This document shows positions 51,901 to 63,156 of a stretch of DNA of 64,000 nt, piece by piece. Position 1 is the first letter of the stretch. Each line of letters opens with the position of its first letter. Origin of the DNA: Nemopilema nomurai (taxonomy: Eukaryota; Cnidaria; Scyphozoa; Rhizostomeae; Rhizostomatidae). The DNA is taken from contig ML133442.1 of assembly GCA_003864495.1 (NCBI GenBank), positions 1,615,731 through 1,679,730 of the forward strand, given 5' to 3'. The notes under the pieces were generated by a model. That model was not told the origin of the DNA, ran no database searches, and worked only from the letters and a program-made list of their open reading frames with translations. A program made the position numbers and the translations under genes.

Positions 51901-54341
51901 ACTAACCGCATAAACCATGTCTGCACACCAACGCTTTTCAGCACTACCTTCAAAATGAATTGACTTCATGTATCTTTTTAACTTTCTGTAAGACTTTTCA
52001 CAATTTCTGCAAAGGTTGTCTTTATTCTTCCAAGATGTTGTATTACTTTTCTCTGTCACATTCAACATAACTGGATATGGGAGGTCAATCTAGAAAAAAA
52101 TTCCATAACTGGATAATGGAAGGAAAAACACATTTTCAAGATAAACTGTGTTAGGGTTAGACAGAAGAATGAATAGAAAGGAATTAAGTCTTGAAAGCCT
52201 GAAAATAATGACCCTAAGACCAAATATTTGCATGTTTTAGTCATATTTCCATTTCATAGAAAAAATGATGGATGCAAATTGTTATACAAAGTAGTTAAGT
52301 GGGTATGTTTTTATTGATAATCTAGTTTCTCATTTAACAAACTCTTCATTTCACATTTTAAATCAAAACACAATATAGGCTATTCATAGAGTTACGCCTT
52401 TATTTCCATGTCCTCTGTATGTTAAAATACAAAGTTATTACTTTATCCATAGCATTGAGCCTTGTAATGGTACTTACTCTTGTTAAAAGTTTACAAATAA
52501 TCACAGATTAATCATTGCAAAAATGATGACATAAGCTTATTGCAGAATGTGTCTCAGTGTTTATTTAGAAAGTCTCGGTGAAAACTTTCCACTGTTAATT
52601 TTGGAAATACAAAAACACACAAATTTGAATTGAGATCCTAATGTAGTTAAACTTGTATTGCCTAAACAAAAGACAACAAATATTCATTTATCTTATTCCT
52701 GTTTTGAAAATAATGTTCTCTAATTATACCTTTTCATTCGTGTAGTTGGCAAAGCAAATCATCATTTCTTTCACCAAACTTTCCGTCTTGATAAACTCTT
52801 CTTTTGGTATCCATGGGGCTTTTGGATCATTATCAGCTCTTTTTTTGTAGCATTCTGTAAGATAAAAGCAACAAAGATGTAGGATGTAGGAAAGAAAAAT
52901 TGATTAAAGTATCTGTAATGGCTAATTAGTCACAATAGAATATAAATAAAACACAAATAAAGATATCACATTTTCTTTTGCATCCACATGTGTCAATCAT
53001 TATTATCCTCAATGAAGAAAATGATATTGAATAGTTAGCACTAGACATTAAAATATACACTACACATGCCTTCATGATGAAAAACTTACTCTCACACTCA
53101 AAGTCTTGCCACATTGTATCGTGAACCTTGAAAATCTTTGGAATGGCTTGATACTGAGCATTGTACTCCAAAACGAGCTTTTGGTTACAGCCTTCTGATA
53201 TCAAAATCTGATACCTTTTTAGCTCAGAATGCAAATGTGTACACGTCCGACAGATCTGTAAAGGTCTCAGGCTGCGTATCAAGCATGATGTCATTCTTCC
53301 CATTACAGTTGCGAGACCATCTAGGATCACATCACAGCCCTTCTTGGCAATGGGCTGAATATCACTTTGATTACTAATTACAGAATAGGATGGAGTGATT
53401 ATCGGTGTCCATGAGGATGGAGACACTTCAGTAATTGAAGTCTTGATTGGTGCTGATGTTGAATTTACATCAGGTAACATAGTCAGTGATGGCGACACAT
53501 GAGTTGGTGACAATGATGCTGGCAGGAAGGATGATGCAACTCCAGCTGTAGTCATGATGTCCCAGGAGCAAACAGTGAGTGTTGTGCAGTTCATAGAAGG
53601 AATAGAAGAGCTATTTGTACTTAAAGGCTCATAACTGGATGCGACTGTCGAAGAGAGCAGCATGCTTGGAAAAGAATATGGAATTGATGTTGCTACAGTG
53701 GCAAAAACAGTAGAATCACTGTGACTAGTCAATAAACCTGTAGTATTTGGTATCAGGCTTGTCGAAAACATTTCTGTATGGCTTCCATTTTTTGCTGCAG
53801 AACCGCCTTCAGTAGTGTGCAATGGTGGAAAGCTAGAAGCAGGTGACTCACTTGCTTGAACTGATGTCAACAAACTTCTCAAGTCTCCAGTTCTGCTCTC
53901 TTGATGAATTGATGATGGTGTTTCTAAACTATTTCTTTTAAATGTACTCTCATGTAGACCAGTAGGTAAGCTTGTCGTGGTTTTAATTACAGTGCTACCG
54001 AATTTTGAAATGGAATAGGCTTGGCTTGAATGTGAAGATAACAAGTTATCTGAAGGAGCGGGAGTCGAATTAGGCCTATGTGGCCCATCCATTCGAAAAT
54101 GTAGAATAATGTCATTTTTTGATGTTAAATGAGAACTTTCTACTTTAGTAGATTCACTGTACAACGTGTTAATGGAGGTTTCCTTGGAACTTTGGTCCAC
54201 TGCCAACATTTGGACCCCTGGTTCGGTCGCAGTGGTGATGTCCAAGCTGTCATATTTGTTTTCATTTCCCAAAACTTTGGAAGTAACACCACCAGGACGA
54301 AAATTAATTAAAACGACTACTAAAACCAATCCATACATCAT
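48946..54341 (-). CDS. OSTM1: Osteopetrosis-associated transmembrane protein 1 (OSTM1), with Ser/Thr-rich extension
   Basis: OSTM1 is the type I membrane beta subunit of the lysosomal ClC-7 chloride/proton antiporter. Minus-strand exons 54341-53090, 52854-52730, 52089-51907, 51463-51310 and 48992-48946 (TGA) are phase-consistent and code 586 residues (human 334). A signal peptide (MMYGLVLVVVLINF) is followed by about 310 residues rich in Ser, Thr and Pro, with many NxS/T sites. The conserved lumenal Cys-rich domain then shows QICRTCTHLHSELKRYQIL, MWQDFECE, MICFANYTNEK and NLCRNCEKSYRKLKRYM, all matching OSTM1. ETRRLWGKFC precedes the membrane segment PVIALTCFFCFLPVVFYVG, and a short basic tail follows. 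The last exon codes only 15 codons and was chosen by phase and acceptor quality, so the extreme C-terminus is less sure. Confidence 0.92.
48993..51309 (-). other. OSTM1 last intron
   Basis: A 2.3-kb intron between the transmembrane exon and the short terminal exon. It contains short open frames on both strands (for example 49,619-49,900 minus) without family resemblance. An additional phase-neutral exon inside cannot be excluded. Confidence 0.6.
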
Positions 54342-56844
54342 ATTATTGCACTTAATGTCCCAAATGTCACCTGACCGCTACTCGATTCATTTTGAGAGGA
54401 GCACCACGGCTTTCTTGCCACCCAAACAAAGATCGAAAACATGGAGTCTTGTGCAGCGGAGTACCAATTGAATTGAATTGAAAATTGTGACACTGTTGGA
54501 ATTTCGACATATCAAAGGGCTAAACTAAGAATTATATGATGATTTGTTTGGTTCTTTAAATCAAACAGAACATAGTGGATACTATTCAAGAGATTCTTTA
54601 TTTCAGCACTAATCACAGAGACAACAGAAACAGAGTCACTGAGCTCGAGGGGCAAATCACTCCAAAAATCTCGTACACCTTTTGTGAAAATCCTATTGTT
54701 TTATCAAAAAATGCCTGGAAATTTTATTGTTTTCGTTGAAATCTCGTACGCTATTTGCAAGAGTGAATTGCTCCTCGACTGAGCTGAGACAACATTCATT
54801 GAGAAGTGCAATGGTACGAAAGTGGCCAGGAAAGTCAAGTAGCATGTTTTTCGACTAGCAAACCAACTCAAGTGCGAACTGGTCATCTTAAAACTGATAT
54901 AATAAACATACAATTCAGACCTATTGCAGTCTGAAGAGATCTAGACACTTATCTAGCAGCTGCCAGCTTGCTGCATATAAAATCGAAATGGAAAAGGTCT
55001 TTAGTGGCAATTAAGGTTTTTCTGTACAGGGGCTCCAAGGAGACCAAAAAGCGGTAGTTCGAACTTTGATACAAAGAAAGCCAAAAGAACAGAAAAATTT
55101 CAACAAGTTTCAAAGAAAGCAATTTGGAAAAAATTGCTAAACAGCCCCTTGGAACCAACAGTGTTAGTGATTTGGCAAATTTTGTCAAGAAAACTGATGG
55201 CCCATCTTCATTACTCAAAAATGTTCGAGACCCATATGTTGAAATGTAAAAAATTTAATGCCCCCTTGCCCACCAACCTGAACCCCATGAAACACATAGT
55301 GATGAACAATCTCTTTTTTCATTTTCAGAATGAACATTTTTATATAGGACCAACAACTCGAAACAACTCCAGTAAATGATTCGGATGTTGTTGGGGTTGT
55401 TGAGAAGATGGGTAGTGCTCTTGCTGTAAGACAGACAACTGCACTTGAAGCAAGCACAAGAAAGTTGTCGAGGCCAACACCACATAAGGTCCAGACAGTG
55501 GCTGTTCAATCTGTTACCTCAGATGAGACTGATCCTTCAGATTAAAAGTCTGATTCCGGAACCCGTTCTTCTGTAAGTTCAGCTGAAATTGACATTGTAC
55601 TGATTCACCGTTAGACACTGGATGCTGAAATTCTCATTTATGTGTTGTTTGAGAATTTCCTCAGTTTATTTTGACGATAAAATAGCTTTCAGAATCTTTT
55701 AAAAAATAAATTTTGTGACCCATATTAAATCACACTTGCCCCCTCCTCCATTAGGGTCAGGCACTAAAGAAGATATCGCCTTGCTTTGATGAAGAAGATC
55801 AATAATGCTTTGGAGCCCTATTTCTCAGAATGAATACATGATTTTCAAGCCATTTCAAGCAATTGGTAGCATGATTGTTTCTGTTTTTAGGCCAACATGG
55901 TAACAAGTGACGCGAGAACGGGCCACTCCCCAAGTGTAGGACCGAAATTCGAAGGCAGAATGAATATATCATCGCACCCTCATAATCAATGCCTGTCGAT
56001 AGGGTTTATATTTTGTGCACACAGCCCTCTTTGTTGAAATAAGACGTGCAACAGCAAAGACTAGTATCGTTATATACCTTCAAAATCTATAAACTTTGAT
56101 CATTGACTTTTTACTAATCATAAAATCATTGAAAGCCTTATTGCATCACTAAATTGAATATTAATCAGTTCCAAATATATAAAATTACCCGACTTTACAC
56201 CAACAGCAGCAAACATGAAATAGTAAAGAAATAACTTTTTTATGCGTTATAAGCAAATTCAATCTGCTATGTAATTAATAAACTGTTCACTATATAATAA
56301 TTCTAAACTGGAATCTTGTTCTGTCCCTCGCAAGAAATGGAGGGATTTCAAACACTTGTAAGGGATTCCTATTGAACACGCTGCTATATACGAAAAAAGG
56401 GAGGTAGAGAGTGGGAAACTATCGATTTCTGAAAATTTAACCTACTCTTTGAAAAAGTATAACTTATTCTGGTTGTGTGATTTTGAACGTTTAATGGGCC
56501 TAATTTGCATTTGAACAAACTTCGCCAATGAGTATCCCTGCTTTCATTGTCATTTTTATGATTATAAATCAGGTATTCAAATTGCTCAACGACGACCACT
56601 GCGAAAGGCTGACCCTAGCTAGCCTAAAATTTGAGTTAACGAAAGGCGGTGAAGGAATTCGTCATTAAAAATGGTGAGTATTACCATAACGATTTATTTA
56701 AAGGATTGAAAACCTTTCAAGAAAACCGCTGATTACAAGAGTAGCAAATTTTGATCATAAAATCGTAACTGGGTTATCCCGGAGGAATGTATGGTTCCTG
56801 AGCAGAGGTCAGCGACATGGTAGCTATGAAGGAGCGTTGACGAA
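54342..56844. other. Intergenic region between OSTM1 (5') and CLIC (3')
   Basis: It holds the OSTM1 promoter and the CLIC 3' UTR, with a poly(A) signal at 56,693-56,698. A plus-strand open stretch at about 55,365-55,545 reads DSDVVGVVEKMGSALAV and ends TDPSD before a stop. Its composition resembles the tail of a mobile-element protein, but I cannot name it. Confidence 0.5.
56693..56698 (-). terminator. Poly(A) signal AATAAA for CLIC
   Basis: The plus-strand sequence TTTATT reads AATAAA on the minus strand. It lies about 150 bases downstream of the CLIC stop codon, in the right orientation. Confidence 0.65.
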
Positions 56845-59800
56845 TCACGAGCAATGTTTTCTCCAGCCCTCGACGACAGCGTCATCAGCAGGAACGGTCG
56901 ATGCGAAGGCGGGGTGGGCGTCGGCAGCGGCCAAGTAAGCATGCACGTGTTTGAATGCATCCGGTATCCCGTAGTGCTTGTAATGCTTCGCGGCCACTCG
57001 CACGTGGTGCAGTTTAGGGAGTAGGACGCAGTCGGGGTGCAACAACTCGTCTCCATCAAGAAACACTCCAGGCGAATAGGACAGGAAAGTGTCGAGGCGG
57101 CCTAATTCATCGGTCAGGCCTTGTTGCAACTTTTCATCATTCGCCTTGATTTTGTTCTTGATGAAAGCTGAGAATTTCAGAAATATCTTGTCGCCAGCAG
57201 CATTGACTTCTTTACTTTTACAGACCAGGTTTGGCTTCGGTTTGATCTTATCCAAATAGTCTGCAATAGCATTGGAATCAGCGATGACATTTTCCCCGTG
57301 CTGCACGATAGGGACTTTCATTGGAAGGCCGTTTCTTGCGCAGAAATCCTCGAACTCTTTCGATTTGATGCTTAGATTGACGGGGCAAACAGTACCACCA
57401 ATCTTCTTCAACTTCAAAATCATCATAATGCGATGACAGAACGGACAGTCTCCAAGCTTATTCGGGTACCTTGCATGAGCCTAAATTGAGAAAAGCATAT
57501 GTCGTCTTTCGTTGTCATTACAATCACACAATAAGCCAAACAACAGCAAACAACTTTGGTGAGAATGCCAAAAATGAGAAAATCAAGTTCGCATCTAACG
57601 TCTGCAGGACCTTCTGAATCTTACGAAATCTAAACGTCTTTTCATTCTAGTCACACTGTTCGTAAGCAAATAACAAATGAACTAGCCGTTAATTCTTCTT
57701 TGAGAGAGGAAAAAATTATTTCCACCGAGGATATGTTTCCAGCTCACGAAGTGTAGAAAGAATATATTATTCATGTAATACACGCTTTCCTTTACAAGGA
57801 ACCACTTTATAAGGAACCTACATGTCGAAGGCCGAAATATTCAAAGAACTTATACTACTAAAAACGAAATTCCCGTGGAACTTTTCGATTTGAAAATTCT
57901 TTATAACTGCAAGCATCAAGAACTAAAAAGCCGGTTCCATTCATTTGCAGCCAATACTCGCATAGATTGTTTGCTATTCGTGTGTCAAGTGCTTCATTGA
58001 GTAGTTTCCGCATAGTCTATCTCGTCCCACTCTCTATTAAGTGATAAGGCTTATTGATGTGCAGTGAAAATTAAGGAACTTTTAAGGAACTTTTGGTACT
58101 ATAATCTGATGATTTGAGGTCTACAAATAAGGATCTTTTGGAACTAGGCCTCCTTATAAAGGTAGGTTCCTTTTAAAAAAAAGCGTGTGTACCATTCAAT
58201 ATCAGTAGATTTCGCAGATGTTTCTCGAAATGAAATGAGAGGAGAAAGCTTTACCTTAACAAATAGGTCTATCTTGACTTCAGGTGCCTCAATTTTTGGC
58301 TTTGGGAGAACCTTCGGTGGTGCTGGCTTGGGTGCAGGCTGCGCAGGAGCCTTTGTTTCAGTTTGTGAAGCTTCTCCCGCAGCCTCTACAGGGGCATTAT
58401 CTTGGGTGCTTGGAGGGGCCACTTCTGAGTCAATGGCGGAAGCATCTTCTGATGAGGAAGAAGGAGTTTCATCTTGGGCACTTGAAGCGGGATCATCTGG
58501 GCAACTGGAGGGAGGTTCTTCATGGGTGGCTGTAGGAGTTGCGTCTTGGACACTTGGAGGGGTCTCTTTTGGGGCGCTGGCTACAGCAGCCTCGTCTGCA
58601 GCAGCACTAGGGGCTTCTTCAGGGGTAGCTGTAGGAGTTGCGTCTTGGATACTTGGAGGGGTCTCTTTTGGGGCGCTGGCTACAGCAGCCTCGTCTGCAG
58701 CAGCACTAGGGGCTTCTTCAGGGGTAGCTGTAGGAGTTGCGTCTTGGACACTTGGAGGGGTCTCTTCTGGGGCGCTGGCTACAGCAGCCTCGTCTGCAGC
58801 AGCACTAGGGGCTTCTTCAGGGGTAGCTGTAGGAGTTGCGTCTTGGACACTTGGAGGGGTCTCTTCTGGGGCGCTGGCTACAGCAGCCTCGTCTGCAGCA
58901 GCACTAGGGGCTTCTTCAGGGGTAGCTGTAGAAGTTGCGTCTTGGACACTTGGAGGGGTCTCTTCTGGGGCGCTGGCTACAGCAGCCTCGTCTGCAGCAG
59001 CTCTAGGGGCTTCTTCAGGGGTAGCTGTAGGAGTTGCGTCTTGGATACTTGGAGGGGTCTCTTCTGGGGCGCTGGCTACAGCAGCCTCGTCTGCAGCAGC
59101 ACTAGGGGCTTCTTCAGGGGTAGCTGTAGGAGTTGCGTCTTGGATACTTGGAGGGGTCTCTTTTGGGGCGCTGGCTACAGCAGCCTCGTCTGCAGCAGCA
59201 CTAGGTGCTTCTTCAGGGGTAGCTGAAGAATCCTCTTCATTATTAGTAGCGGCAGGTTCTTTTGAAACAACGACAACAGCCTGATCTTCCGCCGCAGATG
59301 ACTCCTCTGTGACGTCATTCTGGTTAATGGCAGAAGTCGTAACGTCTTCTGCCTTTTCTTTCTCCACTGTTTCTAATTCAGCCTTTGGGATATCGTCTAC
59401 CACAGGACTTTCACTAGAGGCAATGCATTCTGCTGGGTCAACAGGCTCAGTTGTACTCTCAGGCTGATTGGCTGCCCCATCTACATTCTCATCATGGCTC
59501 AACTGTGAAAAAAATTGAAAAACTTCCACAAATGTTTACAATTGTACTACCTTAATTAAGTCTTAAAAAAAAACCCAAATTTCCCCCACTTTTTCAGCAA
59601 TATCTTTCAAGGATCTTGCATACAGGCACAAGGACGTTTGACCAAAAAGGGGTGCTAAAAGTTTGTTCAGCGAATTATCAAACTTTTCATTTTTGTTGAT
59701 GAATCTCATAAATATTCAATATTCTAGGAGCCTAAAATATGTTTCAATCACAAGGATTCTGCCAAAATTTACACCCCTCACCCCCTGAAAAGTTCTAATG

Positions 59801-62800
59801 GACCTGGATGACTCAGGAACTATTTCAGTAACTCTGTTACAAACTAGGCACATTGAAGCTTTCTACAAAAACATCCAGTGTTGGCAAAGTTATAATTAAA
59901 TAGCAATCTGTTTTGACATAAAAAGAGGCTTAAGCAAATCTCCAATATTTACAGAATCAAGATCTAAGACAGATTTAATCAGCATTTGTGTTGTCAGGGT
60001 TGAATTGTGTACTTAGCATGTTTGATTTGGCTGCCAGGATGGAATACAGCTTAGCTAACACTGACAAATGATTGAATTTCAAGAAATTGTAGAGGTTCAA
60101 GCTATTCATGGAATATACTGATGATGATGTTGGTAATATTTATGCTATTGCAGAAAAGGAAGTCAGCAACAGATTCAAAACAATGACACACAAAAGAAAT
60201 GTGTTGCTTGGAGCAAAAAATATTGTTAGCAAATAATTGCCAACTTTAAAACTTACCCACTGCTAAACTTTCCTTTTCATTTGAAAGCACTAATTGTTTG
60301 CAAAAATGGTAACAGTAACAATAAATTCTGAATCTAGTAGAAGTGCCTCCTTTGTACAAGACTATATTAAAAGGCAAAAGGGTTCCACCTCACCTTGCAA
60401 ATTAAAAGGCCCCTTCTTAAAAAATTAAAAGATTTCCCTCTTATGCAGAAACAAAATCTGGGATCTGAATAGGACAAAAAAGTTATTGCAGTAAATTGAT
60501 TGATATTATTGAAACTAGATGACCAAACAGTGATGGTTTCTACAGGCTGTGAGAATTGAGTATTGCTTTTCAGAGACAATACTTGGGTACAGGGCTGCTG
60601 CTGAGAGTTCCCCTGTTCAGAGTGCCAGGTCATTCCATTAGGAAATGAATCAAAGTTATGTGTGCAATACCTGCAGGATGATCAGATCTTGATAAAGCTT
60701 AAAAAGGGTATCAATTTGATGAAAACAAGATTGTCATTGGATATTTGAATACAATGGTAGGGAATAGTCAAAGTGAAAAAGTAGAACAATATGGAGTCAG
60801 AGTAATAAATGAGTATGGGGACAGCTTGGAAATGTAAGAGAAGAATGACAGAACCACAACTAACACCTGATGTAAAAAATTAAAGACAATTAAAAATATC
60901 AAGGTGTCTTTGGGATAAGTGAACACATAGCTTCTAATGAAAATTTAGAAAAAGCAAAACATATCCAGAGCCTGACAGAAGTGTGCGTATCTCAATAGCT
61001 TGCCCCTTCTCAATCATTTCAGTTAAGAAAAAATTTGAAATGCTAACTGATGAAGTGAAAGATATGACAAAGGAAACATAAAAAAGATTGACAGTAAATG
61101 CAGGCCTGGCCATTAGAGGCGAGCGATAGCCATCCAAGAGGAGCTGCAAATGGCTCTTCTAAATGATCATGAAGAAAAATAGCTCCCCTTGGATTTGCAT
61201 TCACCTGCCCTTTAACAAGATCTAAGAAACCAGAACACAATGCAGTGTCAATTGGTTTATTTTTTAAAAAAAACAACAACAGACTATCTGGAGAGCCTTG
61301 AAATCATTCTTGATAGATTTGCTGTTCCGCTTTTGGAAGCTGTTGAGCTTTTAGAACATGTTTTAGCTAAATAGAAGAGATTCAAGCTTCATGCCCGACA
61401 ACAACTGATGGGATTTTTTACAGAGCCAAAAGTTCTTTGGCGGCAAGTTTTGTGTTATAAGAGGCTTCAGTTTCCCAACTTGTGCCTTATTATCGAGTTG
61501 TTAATAACCATTGCAGGATCAAATTCTGCCATTGAAAGGGCATCAAGTGTTTTGAACCTTTTACTTATTGATCTTCTGCTGTGCACGAGTCATGAAACTA
61601 TGAAGAACCTAATGATAGTTAAAGGAATGACAGTGTGGATGGAACAAGACATCTTGGCACATTCTGTCGACATTTATCTTGAGAAGAGACAGAAAAAAAA
61701 ATTAACAACAGCAGGAATTGAAGAAGAACCATCCAGTAAAAAGATATGCCTTGAGAAAGGCAGGCAATTTGAAGATAAGAACTGTGAAGATTCAGATTAA
61801 TCTGAGACAGACAGCGAGTCCAATGACAATGACTTTTTTACATAGTCTGAAATTATTGATATTTTGAGCAGAATTTTTAAGTTGCATGTAATAGTGTGGA
61901 CAATGCCAAAACTTCATTTGGATCTATAAAAATTCTTTTGAGTTGATTTATAGCGTTATGGTTGAACTATAGAGCATTTTGAGTAAATTATACATGTTCT
62001 TGGTTTAGCTCGCCTGAGCAACAGCTCACCTGCGAAAATACAAACGACCAGGTCTGTAAATGGTCTCATAGAAACAGTATGTTTAGGCTGATGACTAAGA
62101 GTGGAGATACAACAGTACATACCTTCCAGATAAGGAACAGATAGAATATTAATGACTATGAGGATGAAGGATAAAGGATTATAGATAAAACAGAATGTCA
62201 ATGCATCTTTGTTTTGAGGGCAAGTGTGGTGAAAGTACAGAGATATCTTCACTATTGATTAATTGAAAACACTCTTACATAGTGTGAAATAAAGGTAGGT
62301 TTTGGGAACTCAAAGATATGAATTTGCAGTAAGTAGAAGCAGCCAACATGCAAAAGGGTTGATGGTGTATGCAGAAACTGCAAAGAAATTGAAAAAGAGC
62401 TACATTAGAAGAAAGCTCATAAGTCATCTGAGTAAGTTAGACCCAAACATACAATGTGACAGAAAAATTTGGTATATTCAAGGGTTAGTGGCTACTTTAA
62501 ACTCAGACATGTGGAGAAAGATTGTAGCCCAGTGTGTCTCTTGACACAGGAAGACTTATTCAAGTCTGAGTAGCGAAAGCTCCTGTTTCCTGAATAACAT
62601 TTATGACAAGATTTATATACTTCGGAAACTGCAGTGTTGAGAATGCAGTCAGTATAAAGTGATACTAGAAGAAAACAACTTTAAATAAAAATCGGGGAAA
62701 ATTGAGCTTTCCATATGCCAGAGAATATTTATCGGTTCTTTAATTCTTTGTAACTCCCGTTATCAACCTGAATAGGAGTGCACGTATTCAGAGTTTGTGG

Positions 62801-63156
62801 GGCCACGTAGCTGTATAATTCCCAATCGATCTTGTTTCGATAGCAGAATTAGTAACTCGATCTAACAGATAAAAGAAAAGCTAAGAAAAATATCTCGCCA
62901 ATGCGATCCTTTGAGCTTATCAATATTGACATAAAACTCATTTGATGTGCTAGGCCAATATCCCACTCAGCATTCGAGATTTCACCCATGATATGAAAGG
63001 GCATGTTGCATTTCAAGTACACACCTCCACTTTATCATTTTCACAGTTTCCAGCTTTGTCTTCTTGGGCGACAGCATCTTCTGCATGTTCCTCGCGCTTC
63101 TCTTTGACATCCGCGTCGGATTTAGCAACGGCAGCGGTTCCTAGCACGTCTGCCAT
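56845..63156 (-). CDS. CLIC: Chloride intracellular channel protein with N-terminal tandem repeats (CLIC6/parchorin-like)
   Basis: CLICs are glutathione-transferase-fold proteins that switch between soluble and membrane forms. Minus-strand exons 63156-63025, 59502-58255 and 57480-56845 join in phase 0, coding 671 residues. The last exon is the CLIC core: it follows KIDLFVK across the splice and shows DCPFCHRIMMIL (redox-active Cys site with both cysteines), DKIFLKFSAFIKN, LDTFL, FLDGDELLHPDCVLLPKLHH and VAAKHYKHYGIP. The core is about 218 residues, slightly short of the usual 235-240. The middle exon is a 416-residue acidic, Ala/Pro/Glu-rich region with seven 33-residue repeats, similar in layout to vertebrate CLIC6 and bovine p64, possibly convergent. 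The start used is ATG 63156 (AAAGATGG context); an upstream ATG at 63263 is out of frame. Confidence 0.92.
57780..58188. mobile_element. AAGGAAC-family MITE, copy B, in a CLIC intron
   Basis: A 409-bp relative of 15,062-15,433 in the same orientation, with ends ACACGCTTTCCTTTACAAGG and TAGGTTCCTTTTAAAAAAAAGCGTGT. It differs by scattered substitutions, a duplicated AAGGAACTTTT unit and an extra TCCTTATAAAGG near the right end. It fills more than half of the 774-bp intron between the CLIC repeat exon and the last exon. Confidence 0.88.
58524..59222 (-). repeat. Seven-copy 99-bp tandem repeat within the CLIC coding exon
   Basis: Seven head-to-tail 99-bp units, differing at only a few bases, encode 33-residue repeats of the form TPEEAPSAAADEAAVASAP, E/KETPPS, I/VQDATPTA. 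The unit is a multiple of three, so the antisense strand also stays open, which produces spurious plus-strand ORFs. The flanking units degrade (THEEPPSS at the C-terminal side). Confidence 0.95.
59503..63024 (-). other. CLIC intron 1
   Basis: A 3.5-kb intron with a strong acceptor (TTTTTTTCACAG) at its minus-strand 3' end and donor GTGTGT at 63,024. It contains the hAT transposase remnant at 61,290-61,800. A plus-strand open frame at 62,302-62,544 is unassigned. Confidence 0.8.
61290..61800 (+). pseudogene. hAT-family transposase C-terminal remnant
   Basis: Plus-strand reading gives RFAVPLLEAVELLEHVLAK, a stop, then an open run of 130 codons. Within it, ITIAGSNSAIERASSVLNLL and CTSHETMKNLMIVKGM match the hAT C-terminal dimerisation region (normally SxSxxERxFSxL...). 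A Lys-rich tail ending NCEDSD follows. The upstream catalytic part is missing or unrecognisable. It lies antisense within CLIC intron 1. Confidence 0.75.

Noticed and set aside
55365..55545. Plus-strand open stretch ending TDPSD
   Set aside because: It is short, has no recognised domain, and the sequence before it is interrupted by many stops; noted only within the intergenic entry.
58187..59284. Plus-strand ORFs of 365 and 234 codons over the CLIC repeat exon
   Set aside because: They are antisense shadows: a 99-bp repeat keeps any frame open that lacks a stop in one unit. The minus strand continues into a real CLIC core through matched splice sites; the plus-strand frames do not lead anywhere.
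62302..62544. 80-codon plus-strand ORF in CLIC intron 1
   Set aside because: Lys-rich composition and nearness to the hAT remnant hint at mobile-element origin, but no motif supports a call.
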